A stretch of DNA of 35,585 nt from Chlamydomonas sphaeroides (lineage: Eukaryota > Chlorophyta > Chlorophyceae > Chlamydomonadales > Chlamydomonadaceae): the NCBI GenBank assembly GCA_001662425.1, contig BDDC01001022.1, forward strand, positions 1 through 35,585, given 5' to 3'. The translations under genes were made by a program, and so were the position numbers. The first letter of the stretch is position 1. The number at the start of each line of letters is the position of its first letter. Positions 11,317-21,550 of the stretch are shown here, in pieces. The notes below the pieces were generated by a model, which worked only from the letters and a program-made list of their open reading frames with translations, did no database searches and was not told where the DNA came from.

Positions 11317-13664
11317 CTAGCGCGCCGCGTGCACGGGTGACACGGGGCCGCACTGCAGCGGCGGCAGGTCCATGCACGCCACGGCCAGCGGCGCCAGGCC
11401 GTCCGACCCCACATGCGCCGCGCCCGACACGCCTCCCAGACCGAAGTCCACGCCACTGGCCCCGCTCGCCACCCTCGGGCCGCCATGGCCCGGCGACCGC
11501 CCCACCTCGCTGACGCACTCCGCCGCGCTGACGCTGTCGCCGGCGCCGCTGCCGACGGTGCAGTCGGCGTTGCTCCGCGTCGACGTCATCGGCGACGGCA
11601 GCGCCAGCGGCGGCAGCGCCACCGGCGGCAGCGGTAGCAGCGCGTGCTTGGTGGGCGTGTCGTAGGCCTTGGCGCCGCTGAGCCCGGTTACGTCGACCTC
11701 CGCCACCGCGCCCTCCACCGACGCCAGCTCCGCCACGATCGACGACTTGGAGGCGCGCTGGCTGGGCGGCACCGAGGGCGCGGGCGTAGGGGCGCGCGAG
11801 GCAGGGCGCGAGGCCGCCGGGGTCATGGGCCGCGAGCCGGCGGGGCTCAGCGGCGGCGAGCACGCCAGCGGGTCCAGCGGCTTGGACACCTGCTCGCACC
11901 GGGAAAAGGGGTCCAGGCACCAGACAAAGTCAGCGCCTTCCTGCCACGGCACCCAGCAATCATGCAACCACGCCACCACCATACGGTAGCCCTCGTCGCC
12001 GCTGCATGGACTGGGGCATCACCGTCTCTGGCCCCGGCGCCGGCCCCCGCGCCCACACCTGCTTCCGCCAGTCCCAGCGCAGCACTCGCACCAGCGCGCC
12101 CCACGCCGCCGCCGCCGCCTCGCTGACGTTGCTGACGTTGCTGCCGCCGCGCTGCTGCCGCGTGCCGGCGCCCTCGGCCCCGGGCTCGTCCTCCAGCTCC
12201 AGCCCCACGTGGCCGCCGATGCCCTGGTGCACTGACGTCCAGCGGTGGCCGCCCGGCAGGCCCGCCGCGTTGGTGGTGCCGGGCTGGCCCAGGCTGTCGG
12301 CGGGCGGCAGTACGGAGGCGTCGCGTAGCCCGCTGCCGCCGCTGGACAGCCAGCCGCGGGCCTGCGGCTCGCCGGCGGCGGGCGAGCCGTCGGCGGGGCC
12401 GAGCTGCGGCGGCGAGGCCTTGTCGCGGCGGGAGCGGCGCAGGTCGTAGATGATGTAGACCTGGGAGGAGCGGGAGAGATGGCGCGGGAGGGAACCTAGC
12501 GGTGAGTAGTCCGTTAGTCGGTGTCTTGCGGGCCAGGATGCACGCGCGGTAACCTGCGCCGTCGCCGTCGCCGCGGTGGGAGGTGGGAGGCAAGCCATGT
12601 GGCGGCTGGCGGGCTCGCAGCTGCGGCTGGCCCATTGACGCTGTGACGCTGTGACGGCCCTGACTGGCTCACCAGAACTCCCAGGAAGGCCACCAGCAGC
12701 GTGCCCACCACGAGGCCGATGATGAGCGCCATCTGGTGAGGGGGTTGGGGACGTGCCGAGGGAGTGAAGGGACTAGTTTGGTAGGAGCGGAGGCCAAGGA
12801 GGCGGCGGGTGAGGATGGCCACGTCGGAGTGGGAAAATGGGCACGGAAGTAGGCGACGCGAGCGGGGGGGCGAGTGATCGAGGTGGCGGGTGCTGGGGCG
12901 CAGAGCCGGCGGGGCGGCTGCGGCGTAAAGCAGCGCAGCGCGGCGCGCAGGGCCTGTGCGGCGACGCAGGACTGTGACGTGACGTGGGTAACGGCGTTGG
13001 AGCATCGACAGGCATGTGCTGCGGACATGCGGCGAGCGTACCGTGGAGTAGCTTATGTCTGACCCGCCGCCACCGCCGCCGCCGTCTGCGGGTGTGGCGG
13101 AGGTGGACTCGCCGGCGGCGCGCTGTGTCCCCGCCGTAGTCGTGTTGAAGGCAGAGCTCGAGGTTGGCAGAGGCCGTAACGGCGGCACGCCTACATTGCC
13201 GCCTGTTGCATAGGTTATCCCTTTGGCCTGCGCGGGCAGTGGGCATTTGGGTGGGTGCCAAGACTTGCGGCAGCATGCCTGCCATGTAGGGAGTCCGAGA
13301 GTCGCGGCTTCATAGTGCCTACAGGACGGGGACAGCTATGTCGACTGGTACCAGTATTAGCGCTTGAGCAGCCGCGGCCGTCGACGCGGCCCGCCGTGTT
13401 GACTACCTTGCGTGGCACATTAACTGTCACACCAGCGACTTGAAAGGTCTGGACGTCGTCCTCATCATCGAGTAATCGTCGCAATGGCGCTGCGAGGCCT
13501 GGAGGTTGGAGCGCGGACGCTGTAACTCTTCGCTACAGGAGAGTAGGAACACCTTGCACCAGCAGGCGCATCTCACTTGCATTCGCGGAGCATTCACATA
13601 GAGACTGCAAAATACCTGACTTCGCGACAAGAAGTCCAAGCAGGACGCGAACAAGTAGGTGCAT
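11317..13664 (-). CDS. Single-pass membrane protein of unknown function, complete, six exons
   Basis: Exons in transcript order: 13577-13664, 13407-13498, 13042-13227, 12673-12732, 12057-12460, 11317-12001; all phases fit and give 504 aa. The start at 13664 gives a signal-peptide-like N-terminus (MHLLVRVLLGLLVAKSG). A short ectodomain of about 100 residues holds the acidic motif LLDDEDDVQTF and ends in a poly-Gly stalk. The whole 60-nt fourth exon is the membrane helix (MALIIGLVVGTLLVAFLGVL), followed by VYIIYDLRRSRRDK. The cytoplasmic tail of about 360 residues is Ala/Ser/Pro/Gly-rich except for a compact Trp-rich block (VLRWDWRKQ, then MVVAWLHDCWVPWQEG and VWCLDPFSRCEQV). I do not recognise this block. 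The intron 12002-12056 is only 55 nt, so that junction is the weakest; the frames on its two sides both look coding. Confidence 0.75.
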
Positions 13665-15609
13665 GCCGCTCCGCAGAAGGTGCGCTGCTGAACCCAGAGC
13701 CCGTGAGAGCCAGATATGCTGTATACGCAATGCAAAACTCTTATGCAAGTCCTCTCAGCATACTGGGTGTGGAGGCAGTGAGAGCGCGATAGATGAGTGC
13801 GGCTCTCGGGGGCTTCACGAGCAGGAGTGTATGGTTGTTGCGTATTGTGAGTTGCTCACCGTCCAAGGGCCGGGTTGGGATGAGCTGCCGCGGGGAGACG
13901 AGCAGGCGCGCAGGCAGGCAGGTCAAGACGTAGCATGTATGGGCGCCGTACGCAACTCAAGGTAGCGCCAAAGGAACGCGTTTGCGGGTACCCTTCACCA
14001 TATCTACAACTCTCAGGCAGATATTAAGTTGTGCCAACCCGTTGCTGGTGGGTGGTGGCGGACATCGGCGACGATGATGCAGGATTCCACATCAGCTGGC
14101 CCTCGCCCGCCTTCGGGGCCAGCGCCCCCCGAGACCCCGGCCAACTTCACAGCCCTAACAGCCTTGAGCTCAAAGATTCTCGCAGCCTCCGACCGCACGC
14201 ACCTTCCTCTCTCCTACCGGGGCTCATGCGGGTGCGGATCAAGCTGGTGCCTCACAATGCGCGCGTGCGTCTTCTGCAGGTCCAGGGGAAGTGCCGGCCG
14301 CCATTGCAATTGTGGATATGCAATATATTTCACCAGAGGAGGGCCCTGATGACACACGCTAGCAGACCAGGCCTGACAGTGCAGTTGCAGATCAGAGTCC
14401 CTGAGTAGCTAGGACCTACAGGAACCTAGTGGCGACCAGTGACCAGGCGGTCCAACGGCGCTGCAGCCCGAGAACGACATGACCGCGCACGGCCCCAGGG
14501 CTGCGTGGGCTGGGCATCAGCGTGCCACGGACGGCCTTCGGCCAGGCACGGCAGCTAGCGCCGGCTGCGTGCTGTTGGCGCACGAGGCGCGGGCCGTGCA
14601 CTGCCCTTTCTCCACCTCGCAACCCATGCTACGCAGTTAGTCATGTGACGCGGCATGAGGCTGTGCGGCAGCGACGGTGTTGAGCAAGGCTCGCTGGCCA
14701 TGCGGGCCGCAAAGTAGCAGGCGTAAGCGGGTACCCAGCGGGTACCCCATGCCGGGTCCGGCATGAGGGCCTGGGTCGTGCTCCTTAACGTAACCAACTT
14801 GTAGCCGTAGTCCGTCCTTCGGGGCTGCCGGGCGGCCCCCGACAATCGGGGCGTCATCAACATCCGGTGCTGAAACGCAGGCGCCCACCGCCCTCTCAAC
14901 TGGCACCATACGCACCAGAAATCGTCTGGGACGCAACCCTGCTCTCTTCACCCGGACATGGCCGGGGCGCGCTTGCGTCAAACAGAATTGGCGGGCGCGC
15001 GGCGCGGGGGCTACACCGCAAAAGTCCCCCTGGGGAAGCTGACTCGACTAGATCAGCGGCCGTCCGCTCCGGGCGGTGCGAGTCCGCGGGCTGCGGCCGC
15101 GACAGGGCGCTTTCGCCGTCGAGCGTAGGAGCGAGGCCAGCGGCCGCCTAAAGGCCCTGCTGGGTGACGAGCCCTTTCGCTGCAGCCGTACCACCAGGGC
15201 GCAGCTGGTGAGGTGTTCAACCCTCTTCACCATTGCGTGCGGGCCGGGGACGTGCCCTTCAGGGGGGAGCATATGGCGGGTTGTGCCACACTATACACAC
15301 ATCAATCCGCATGACCGACACCAGGTAACCTACACATTGGTACGCGGGCTGGGCGGGCCGGGGACCGAGTTCCTCCGAGGCGGCGCTGGGTTTCGTTTCC
15401 CGCACCGGTCACCTTAAACCTGTCCCAGCTGCGCATGGGTGCATGGCTCGCCCCCAAAAGCGGCCACCCAAACCAGACGACCATCGTCGGTTATGATGCG
15501 GTTGTAGCTGGGACTATTCAAGGGGTCTCGGGCACACCGACCTCCGTGCCCTCACCCCACGGGCCGGACCTTGCCGCCTGATCTGCCTGAAACGGCAGGA
15601 ATGCACATC
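13665..15609. other. Intergenic region without a supported gene
   Basis: This is the 5' flank of the 11317-13664 gene and the 3' flank of the Fanzor remnant. Open frames on both strands (for example around 14031-14408 + and 14637-14981 -) have no recognisable domain and I found no matching splice partners. If the Fanzor copy ever had an associated guide RNA, the part next to its stop codon (about 15400-15609) is where related elements carry it. I cannot identify one from sequence. Confidence 0.4.
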
Positions 15610-16640
15610 TCAACACACGTCGCCGCTGCTGCCGCTCTCACTGTGTCGCGGTCGCTTGCGGCGGCCACTACCACCCCCTCCGCCTCCGCCGCCCGGCCCA
15701 TCGCCGCCCGGCCCATCACCGTCGCCAGGGCGGAAGCAGGCCGGGCGCTCAGCCCCGAGCAGCTGGAGGCACAGCAGCATCAGCGTGTTAAGAGCGGCGT
15801 TGAGGTCACGGTCTGGCGTGGGGAGGAGGGGGATGGGCAGGAGCGTGCTATTACGCGGCCGGTGTTATTACCGCGCAGTCCCGCTGCTTGTGTTACCCAT
15901 TCACCCGGCCACTCAGACACCCACCCATAGCCCCGCGATACTCACTCCATGTCGTGCCGCAGCCTTGGCAAACTTGCACGCCATGCGCACGCCGCGCCCC
16001 AGGCAGCACCCTCGCAGGCAGCTGGCCGCACCCGCAGTTGTTGCAGACCTGGGGCGTAGGGCAGGGGCCGCGNNNNNNNNNNNNNNNNNNNNNNNNNNNN
16101 NNNNNNNNNNNNNNNNNNNNNNNNNNNNNNNNNNNNNNNNNNNNNNNNNNNNNNNNNNNNNNNNNNNNNNNNNNNNNNNNNNNNNNNNNNNNNNNNNNNN
16201 NNNNNNNNNNNNNNNNNNNNNNNNNNNNNNNNNNNNNNNNNNNNNNNNNNNNNNNNNNNNNNNNNNNNNNNNNNNNNNNNNNNNNNNNNNNNNNNNNNNN
16301 NNNNNNNNNNNNNNNNNNNNNNNNNNNNNNNNNNNNNNNNNNNNNNNNNNNNNNNNNNNNNNNNNNNNNNNNNNNNNNNNNNNNNNNNNNNNNNNNNNNN
16401 NTTTCGAGCAAGCACCTCATGCTCCCTTTCTAGCAGATATGCACTTTACCATCCGCCGCCCATCCAATACCTTCGTACCCAGGTTCGGACCTGCGAGCTG
16501 CGGCACTCGTTAATTATGACCACGTGCCGCGTGCACCGCTCGTGCAGCAGCCGAACGAACTCCTTGCGAGGCGGCTGGCCCTGGCGGCTGATCGCCGAGT
16601 TCCACCCGGCGCTGGGCCGTGCGTGGTAAAGTACGGCACG
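15610..16640 (-). CDS. Fanzor (eukaryotic TnpB-like RNA-guided nuclease), last three exons only
   Basis: Exons in transcript order: 16491-16640, 15946-16048, 15610-15812; phases 0 and 1 match at both junctions. The first exon carries GQPPRKEFVRLLHERC and INECRSSQ, the TnpB/Fanzor segment that leads into the zinc ribbon. The second encodes that ribbon, VCNNCG...VQVCQGCGTTW (two CxxC pairs 21 residues apart). The third completes W-NRDLNAALN, whose Asp is the third catalytic acid of the RuvC fold. A Gly-rich linker and a basic C-terminus (GRRKRPRHSESGSSGD) resembling a nuclear localisation signal follow, with the stop at 15610. The family makes RNA-guided cuts in DNA and travels inside eukaryotic transposons. 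No RuvC-I or RuvC-II exon could be found up to 17224, so the copy is either 5'-truncated or continues in exons I missed. The intron between exons 1 and 2 contains the assembly gap. Confidence 0.85.
16073..16401. other. Assembly gap (329 N)
   Basis: A run of unknown bases. It falls inside the intron 16049-16490 of the Fanzor remnant, whose flanking exons join in phase 0 (SSQ then VCNNCG), so the gap need not hide coding sequence. Its true length is unknown. Confidence 0.99.
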
Positions 16641-17224
16641 CTGCCATTCCAAAATCTTACGTATCATGTGCCGAGTGTGTGGAAAAAATAATGCTCGAGA
16701 TGGCAGGAGTGGCTGGCCGGATTGCGAGTGGCTGGCCGGATTTCTGGGACCTGGGACTAGCCCGAGGTGCACTGGCAAGAGCCTTGTGGTTGCAGGTGCC
16801 CCCTAGGAGTGCTGCGCCGAGTGTGCAGCCGCCCCTCCGGACCGTGCTGTGCCCAAGACACGTTGTGTCGTTAGCTTGACAGCGGAGGCGGCGCTGGGCC
16901 AGCGAATGCTCCTGCTCCTGCGAATGCTCGTGCCTCAGACAGGGCGAGGGGCGGGGCGGCGGCGGCCATGCCCCTGGCTCCCCTTATAAAGGATCAGTGC
17001 ATGGGGTTACATCCAAGACCTCATGTATTGTGGGTTCGGGCAATCCCGTTGTGGCAAACGGAATGGCAGCAGTAAGCAGAGCCTGCCTTCTTACCTCAAG
17101 CGCGGTGGGTGCAGCTAAGGAGCAAGCCTGAAACAGCGCGGGCCGTCACTGTGTTGGCTGTTGCCGCTGTTTGAGCGGCTTAGTCCGGGTGAAGGGGGGT
17201 GACGGGACCAGGGTCGCGTTGCAG
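16641..17224. other. Upstream region of the 3.7-kb tail-protein gene, with a short direct repeat
   Basis: No exon could be supported on either strand. Bases 16708-16741 hold two copies of GAGTGGCTGGCCGGATT separated by a few bases. Three ATGs (near 17001, 17022 and 17065) follow the TATA-like box at 16984, but none opens a signal peptide, so the first exon of the plus-strand gene remains unplaced. Confidence 0.35.
16984..16991 (+). promoter_or_regulatory. Candidate TATA box
   Basis: TTATAAAG inside CCCCTTATAAAGG is an AT-rich island in very GC-rich DNA. It lies about 240 bp before the first tentative exon of the plus-strand gene at 17225. The core is nearly symmetrical (CCTTTATAAGG on the other strand), so orientation is not certain. 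Confidence 0.4.
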
Positions 17225-20200
17225 ACGAGTGCCGGCGCGTAGAGCTCTGGTTGAGAGGGTGGCGGGCGCCTTCGCAAGCAACGCCTGACAGTGAAGTAGC
17301 CCACTTGTTGGGGGCGGCCGGCAATCTAGATGCAGGAGCAGCAGGACTGAGTGGGGCCTACGCCCCATTTCCCCTTCCGGATGGAGCCGCCTTGTCGCTG
17401 TTCAGCTGGAGCAGTGCCTATCCCGCGTTCCCGCGAGCAACCGGAACGATCAACGTATGTCTATCCTAGCACCATTGCGACTTCGCAAGCCTCTTCAGAT
17501 GTGGCAGCTGGTGAAGAAAGCCCGAGCAGCGTATGGTGCTTGACGAGCGGGGGCGGCGGGGCAGGGGGCGGCGGGGCAGATTGGCGGGGGGCGGCGGGGT
17601 AGATTGGTAGGGGGCGGCAGGGCAACACGTGACGTCCCGGCACGTCTGCTGGGTTCGGGCTCCAGGTCGGCTGAGCTTGCTAAGACATCGAATGGACTGT
17701 CACTGTTCATCCTAGTACTCGACTTACAGTACCTCCTGTAGTTGCCCAAGACAACAACCGATTCAGGAATCACAACCTGACAACCCGCCAAGATGCCAGC
17801 TTGTCTAGCAACCATATTATAAGCTCTACTGCGAGCTGGAGGGTCAGAATCGAAGCCAAAGAGGTCCCTGTTGCCACTTGACGCAACTCGCGCGTGGCAT
17901 AAGCTGGCGCGCGTGACAATGACTATGGTAGGCCGTAAGCTTCAATTGCTGCCGAGCCGGGCAAGTCGGCACGGCGTTTGCTTGTGTCGCAATGCGGACT
18001 GGAGCCGCAACTTCGCCTGTCATTGGCCGCAGGCGACATGAGCGCCAAGCCTTCCGTGGCAGCTGCTTCACCTGCTCCGCCTGCCTCCGGCGACAAGATT
18101 GTAAGCAAAGAACGTTGTGCTCCGGCCTTCTTGCGCCCACTGCCCGTTGCCTGAACGCTGCCACTGCCATAACGTATATCTGGCATCATCACCTGCACAG
18201 CCCACCTGGGTGCCCAAGAAACCCCTCGACTGCCATCCCAGCTGCCGCGTCGCCCCGTGCCCCTGCGTGCCCAACAGCCATGGTGGATGCCGGGTGAATC
18301 CACTGCGCTGCGGGTTGGAGTGTTTGTGGCGTTGTGCGTTTCAGCACTGCTTGCGGCGCTAGCAGCTCTTTATACCATCCACAAATGGCGCCGCTGGATG
18401 CTTCGGCGCGGCCGGGACGGCGACGGCCATACCCTTGTGGATGACAAGGCCTCGCCCTCAGCATCCCGTGCGTCGCTACCGCGCCATGGCTCGACGACCG
18501 CCGGCTCCGACCTCTCGCGCAGCCGGCCGCTGCCCGGTGCCGGTGCCGACGTGGCCGCCGCGGAAGGTGCGCGAGAGGAGCGGATGGTACCCTCCACATC
18601 GCATTTCGGAGTGTTAGACCTGTCGCAACGCCACCTGGTCTCAGCATGCAAACCCTTCCTTGCTTGCATCCCTATGCTCTCTGCGCTGCCGGTTGCATAA
18701 CACCGTTTGCCCATGGTCCTCCTGCCCCGGGGCGCAGGAAGCGCATCGGATGACATGGACCCCACCGAGCTAGAGCGAACCCCGCTCCGGGGCCACACCC
18801 ACGGTGCCTCTCATGTCCCGGGGCGAGGCACCGCGCCCGGCGCAGTGGACCTGAGCCCTGGCGCGCCCAGCCACGACGCAGCGGCGGCGGCAACTTCCGC
18901 CAGCTCCCCCGGGGGTTCTCCCGGAGAGCTCGACACAGCCCAGCGCTTAGATACATTCCACGTCAGGAGCGCCCGAGCCGCCGGCACGGATGGCAGCAGC
19001 GCCAAGTCCGCCGGCGGCAAGGCCGCACCCCGCGGCGGCGCTGCCGGGTCTGCGCAGGCTGGCAGCTCCGGCGCAGCCGCGTCTGCGGCACCGGCGGTGG
19101 CTGCAGCGCCTGCGGCGGCGCCGGCGCCGCCACAGCCACCGCCCTCGTCGCCGCAGCTGCCGCTGCAGCCGCACGGCCCACACCCCACCGGCGTGTCGCT
19201 GACGCGGGCGCTGTTCGACTCGGCCAGCCAACGCGGCATCGAGCTCCGGCTGCGGCAGGCCATGTTGGGCCCCCTCGCGCAGCCGGTGCCCATCCCCACC
19301 GCATCTCCGGCCGTGCTGCCCCACGCGGCCGCACCGCAGGAGCCACGGGCTGCCGGCGCCGACCCCTCGGCGGCGCGGAACTCGGGGTCGTATGCTGGCG
19401 GGCCCGCGGCGGCGCTGCACCAGACATTGGCTGCGGCGCAGGCCTCGGCGGCCATCAGCGCCAGGGACTTGCTGGTGGGTAAGGCCCCTCGGCCGGTTCC
19501 ACGGCCCCGGCAGCTGCTGCCGGGCTGGCCGGTGCCGCCAGGGACGCAGGGGCCGATGCCGGTTGCCTCAGCCGTGCCGGAGCCGGGCTCCGCCGCCACG
19601 TCCGCGGCGTCCACGTCCGCGGTGATGGCAGCGGCGGCGGGTGCGGCGGCAGCACCATCACTTGTGTCGGCTCCGGCGCACGAGGCAGTGCCCGCAGCCC
19701 CGATGCTGGCGGAGCCTGTGCCGGTGCAGCCTTCTGCATCGCCTCCAATGGCGCCGTGTGATGAGCCAGCGGCGCCGCCAGCAGCCGGCTCCAGGCAGGC
19801 GCAGGGGCCGCCCCAGCAGCAGCCCCTGGCTGGCGCTGGCGCCGGCGCCGACGCCCAAGGAACGAGCCGCCTGTTGGCTGCGGCTTTGGCTCAAAGCCCG
19901 GCGGTCGGGGCCAGCAGCGGCGGTGAGTGCCGCAGCAGTCACAGCAGCTGGGGGGAAGGCGACGAGCAGCCGGTGGCTGCGGCGGCGCCGGCGCCCGCGA
20001 TGACAGCTCCCCCGCAGGGGCAGGGGATGCAGCCGGCCGCGGCACCGGCGCCAGCGCCCGCAGCGGCGGAGCTCGCGCTAGAGGCTGCGGCGCCGCCGAC
20101 AGCTACGTCACGAATTTTGCTGGAGGGCACGAGCGCGCTACCTGTGGACACGACCGCAGCGGCGCCGGCGGCCTTGGCGCCAGGGTTTGCGGCGGCGAGC

Positions 20201-21550
20201 AGCAACGAGTGCGCGGCGGCCTGGGGCTCGTTGGACCCAGTGGGCGACGTTGCCGCGCCTGTCGACCTGCCGACGCCGCTGGCCGCCGACTGCAGCCCGG
20301 GGCTACCGGACCGCGCCGCCGCCAGCGCCACACCGGGGGATGAGGCAGCCGCACGCGCTGCCGCCGTGGCTCCATGTCAGAGCCCCAGGGCGGTGTCACC
20401 GGCCGGAGTCGCCGCTGGCGCTGCTGCCCCAGCCAGTGGCGCCGGCACGCCCCGCCGGCCGCCCGCAGTGCACCCCCCACCGCTGGCCGTCGCGACTGTG
20501 CTGGCCTGCCTCGGCGCCGGCGATGCTGACGCTGCTTCGCTGACCGCCGAGCACTCAGCCCTCGATTCCGTTCGCAGTTCCTCCTCCCTGTCGACCTCGC
20601 AGCCATCCGGCCGCCGGCCCGGCCTCGGCGCCAGCCCGTCGTCGACGGCGGGCGCCGGCACGGGCGAAGAGCAGCGCTGGGTGGTTCCCAGCACGGCGCA
20701 CCCGCGGCTGCTGCGGCAGCTGCGCGCGCTGCCTGGCGTGGACCCGCAGGAGCTGCCGATATCGGGCTCCCGGAGCGCCACCCCCAGCCCCAGGGAGCCG
20801 CTGTCTGACATGCTGTCGGTCCTGCTGGCACGGCAGGCACAGGGCCAGGTCGTGCTTGGAGAGCAGGCGGGCGCGGCGGCAGCGGCGTCGCGGCTTGCGG
20901 CTGAGGGCAGCGCCGGCGCGGTGCCGGTGCCGCGAGTCGGCGGCAGCGCGCCGCAGTCCTTCACGGCGCGCCAGCGGCGGTCGTCCGTTGCGATGGCCGC
21001 CGCCGCAGCGGCAGCCGGCGCCAGCGGCGGCCTGTGGCACCTGCGTGCCAGCGGCGGCGGTGGGGGGACCAGCGCCGTGCCAGCCGGCAGCGCCACAGCC
21101 AACGTCACCGCCGCGCTCGCCGGCCTGCCGCCGACGGTGGAGGAGCCGGCGGACGAGCTACCGGCGCTGCCGTCGCCTGCTCGCTACACCTCCGGCGCCG
21201 TTGCCGCCGCCGCTGCAGCTGCGCTGCGGGCATCGTCAGCGGTGGGCGGGGCCATGGCGGCGCCGGCACCGGCCTCGCCGTCGCGCTGGCAGCGGCGCAG
21301 CGTGCCCAATGAGGGGCCCGCAGTCGGCGGCCACGTGCTCACCTCGGTAGAGGCCGCCGTGGCGGCTGCGCTGGCGGCGCCGCCGGCTGAGCCGCCGGCC
21401 ATGACGCCGCGCGTGTGGCCGTCGTCGGGTGCGTCGGGGCCCGGCGGCAGCCGCCTGAACGAGGAGGTCGCGGAGAGGCTGATGACGGCCAACCCGCTGT
21501 TCCGCAGCCCCGGGCCCAGTGGCGGCGGCGCCGACAGCGGGCGGGAGTAG
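17225..21550 (+). CDS. Single-pass membrane protein with a 940-residue low-complexity tail; 3' exons firm, 5' exons tentative
   Basis: Firm exons: 18278-18566 and 18738-21550. The first carries the membrane helix (GVFVALCVSALLAALAALYT) and a basic stop (IHKWRRWMLRRGR). It joins in phase 1 to the last exon, about 936 residues of Ala/Pro/Ser/Gly-rich tail. That exon contains small ordered-looking islands (SLTRALFDSASQRGIELRLR; VVPSTAHPRLLRQLRALPGV) and ends NEEVAERLMTANPLFRSPG. Likely exon: 17966-18100, ending at a strong GTAAGC donor and joining in phase 0. Tentative ectodomain exons: 17225-17510 and 17685-17863. The first needs a one-base frame change near 17456, between GTIN and YVYPSTIAT. 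The second reads IEWTVTVHPSTRLTVPP. The N-terminus and signal peptide were not found. The topology is probably outside N-terminus and cytoplasmic tail; I recognise no family. TGTAA occurs at 22940-22944. Confidence 0.65.
17548..17622 (+). repeat. G-rich repeat with quadruplex potential, inside a tentative intron
   Basis: Several copies of GGGGGCGGCGGGGCAG, some followed by ATTGG, form closely spaced runs of three to six G on the + strand. The stretch lies within the inferred intron 17511-17684, so in the transcript the G-rich strand would be RNA. Confidence 0.7.

Noticed and set aside
14637..14981. Minus-strand frame ending with a stop at 14637
   Set aside because: It has no recognisable domain and no splice partner; composition alone does not support coding.
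15571..15930. Plus-strand frame that looks like a chloroplast transit peptide (MHISTHVAAAAALTVSRS...)
   Set aside because: It is antisense to the last Fanzor exon, which has family motifs and matching splice phases. The Ala/Ser-rich look comes from the complementary Gly/Arg codons.
15946..16048. Reading the two CxxC pairs as a GATA-type zinc finger
   Set aside because: The 21-residue spacing and the flanks (ECRSSQ before, WNRDLNAALN after) fit the TnpB/Fanzor ribbon. The GATA loop LWRR is absent.
15893..16513. Open frames running through the assembly gap
   Set aside because: The N run gives artificial open frames; only the real bases on either side were used.
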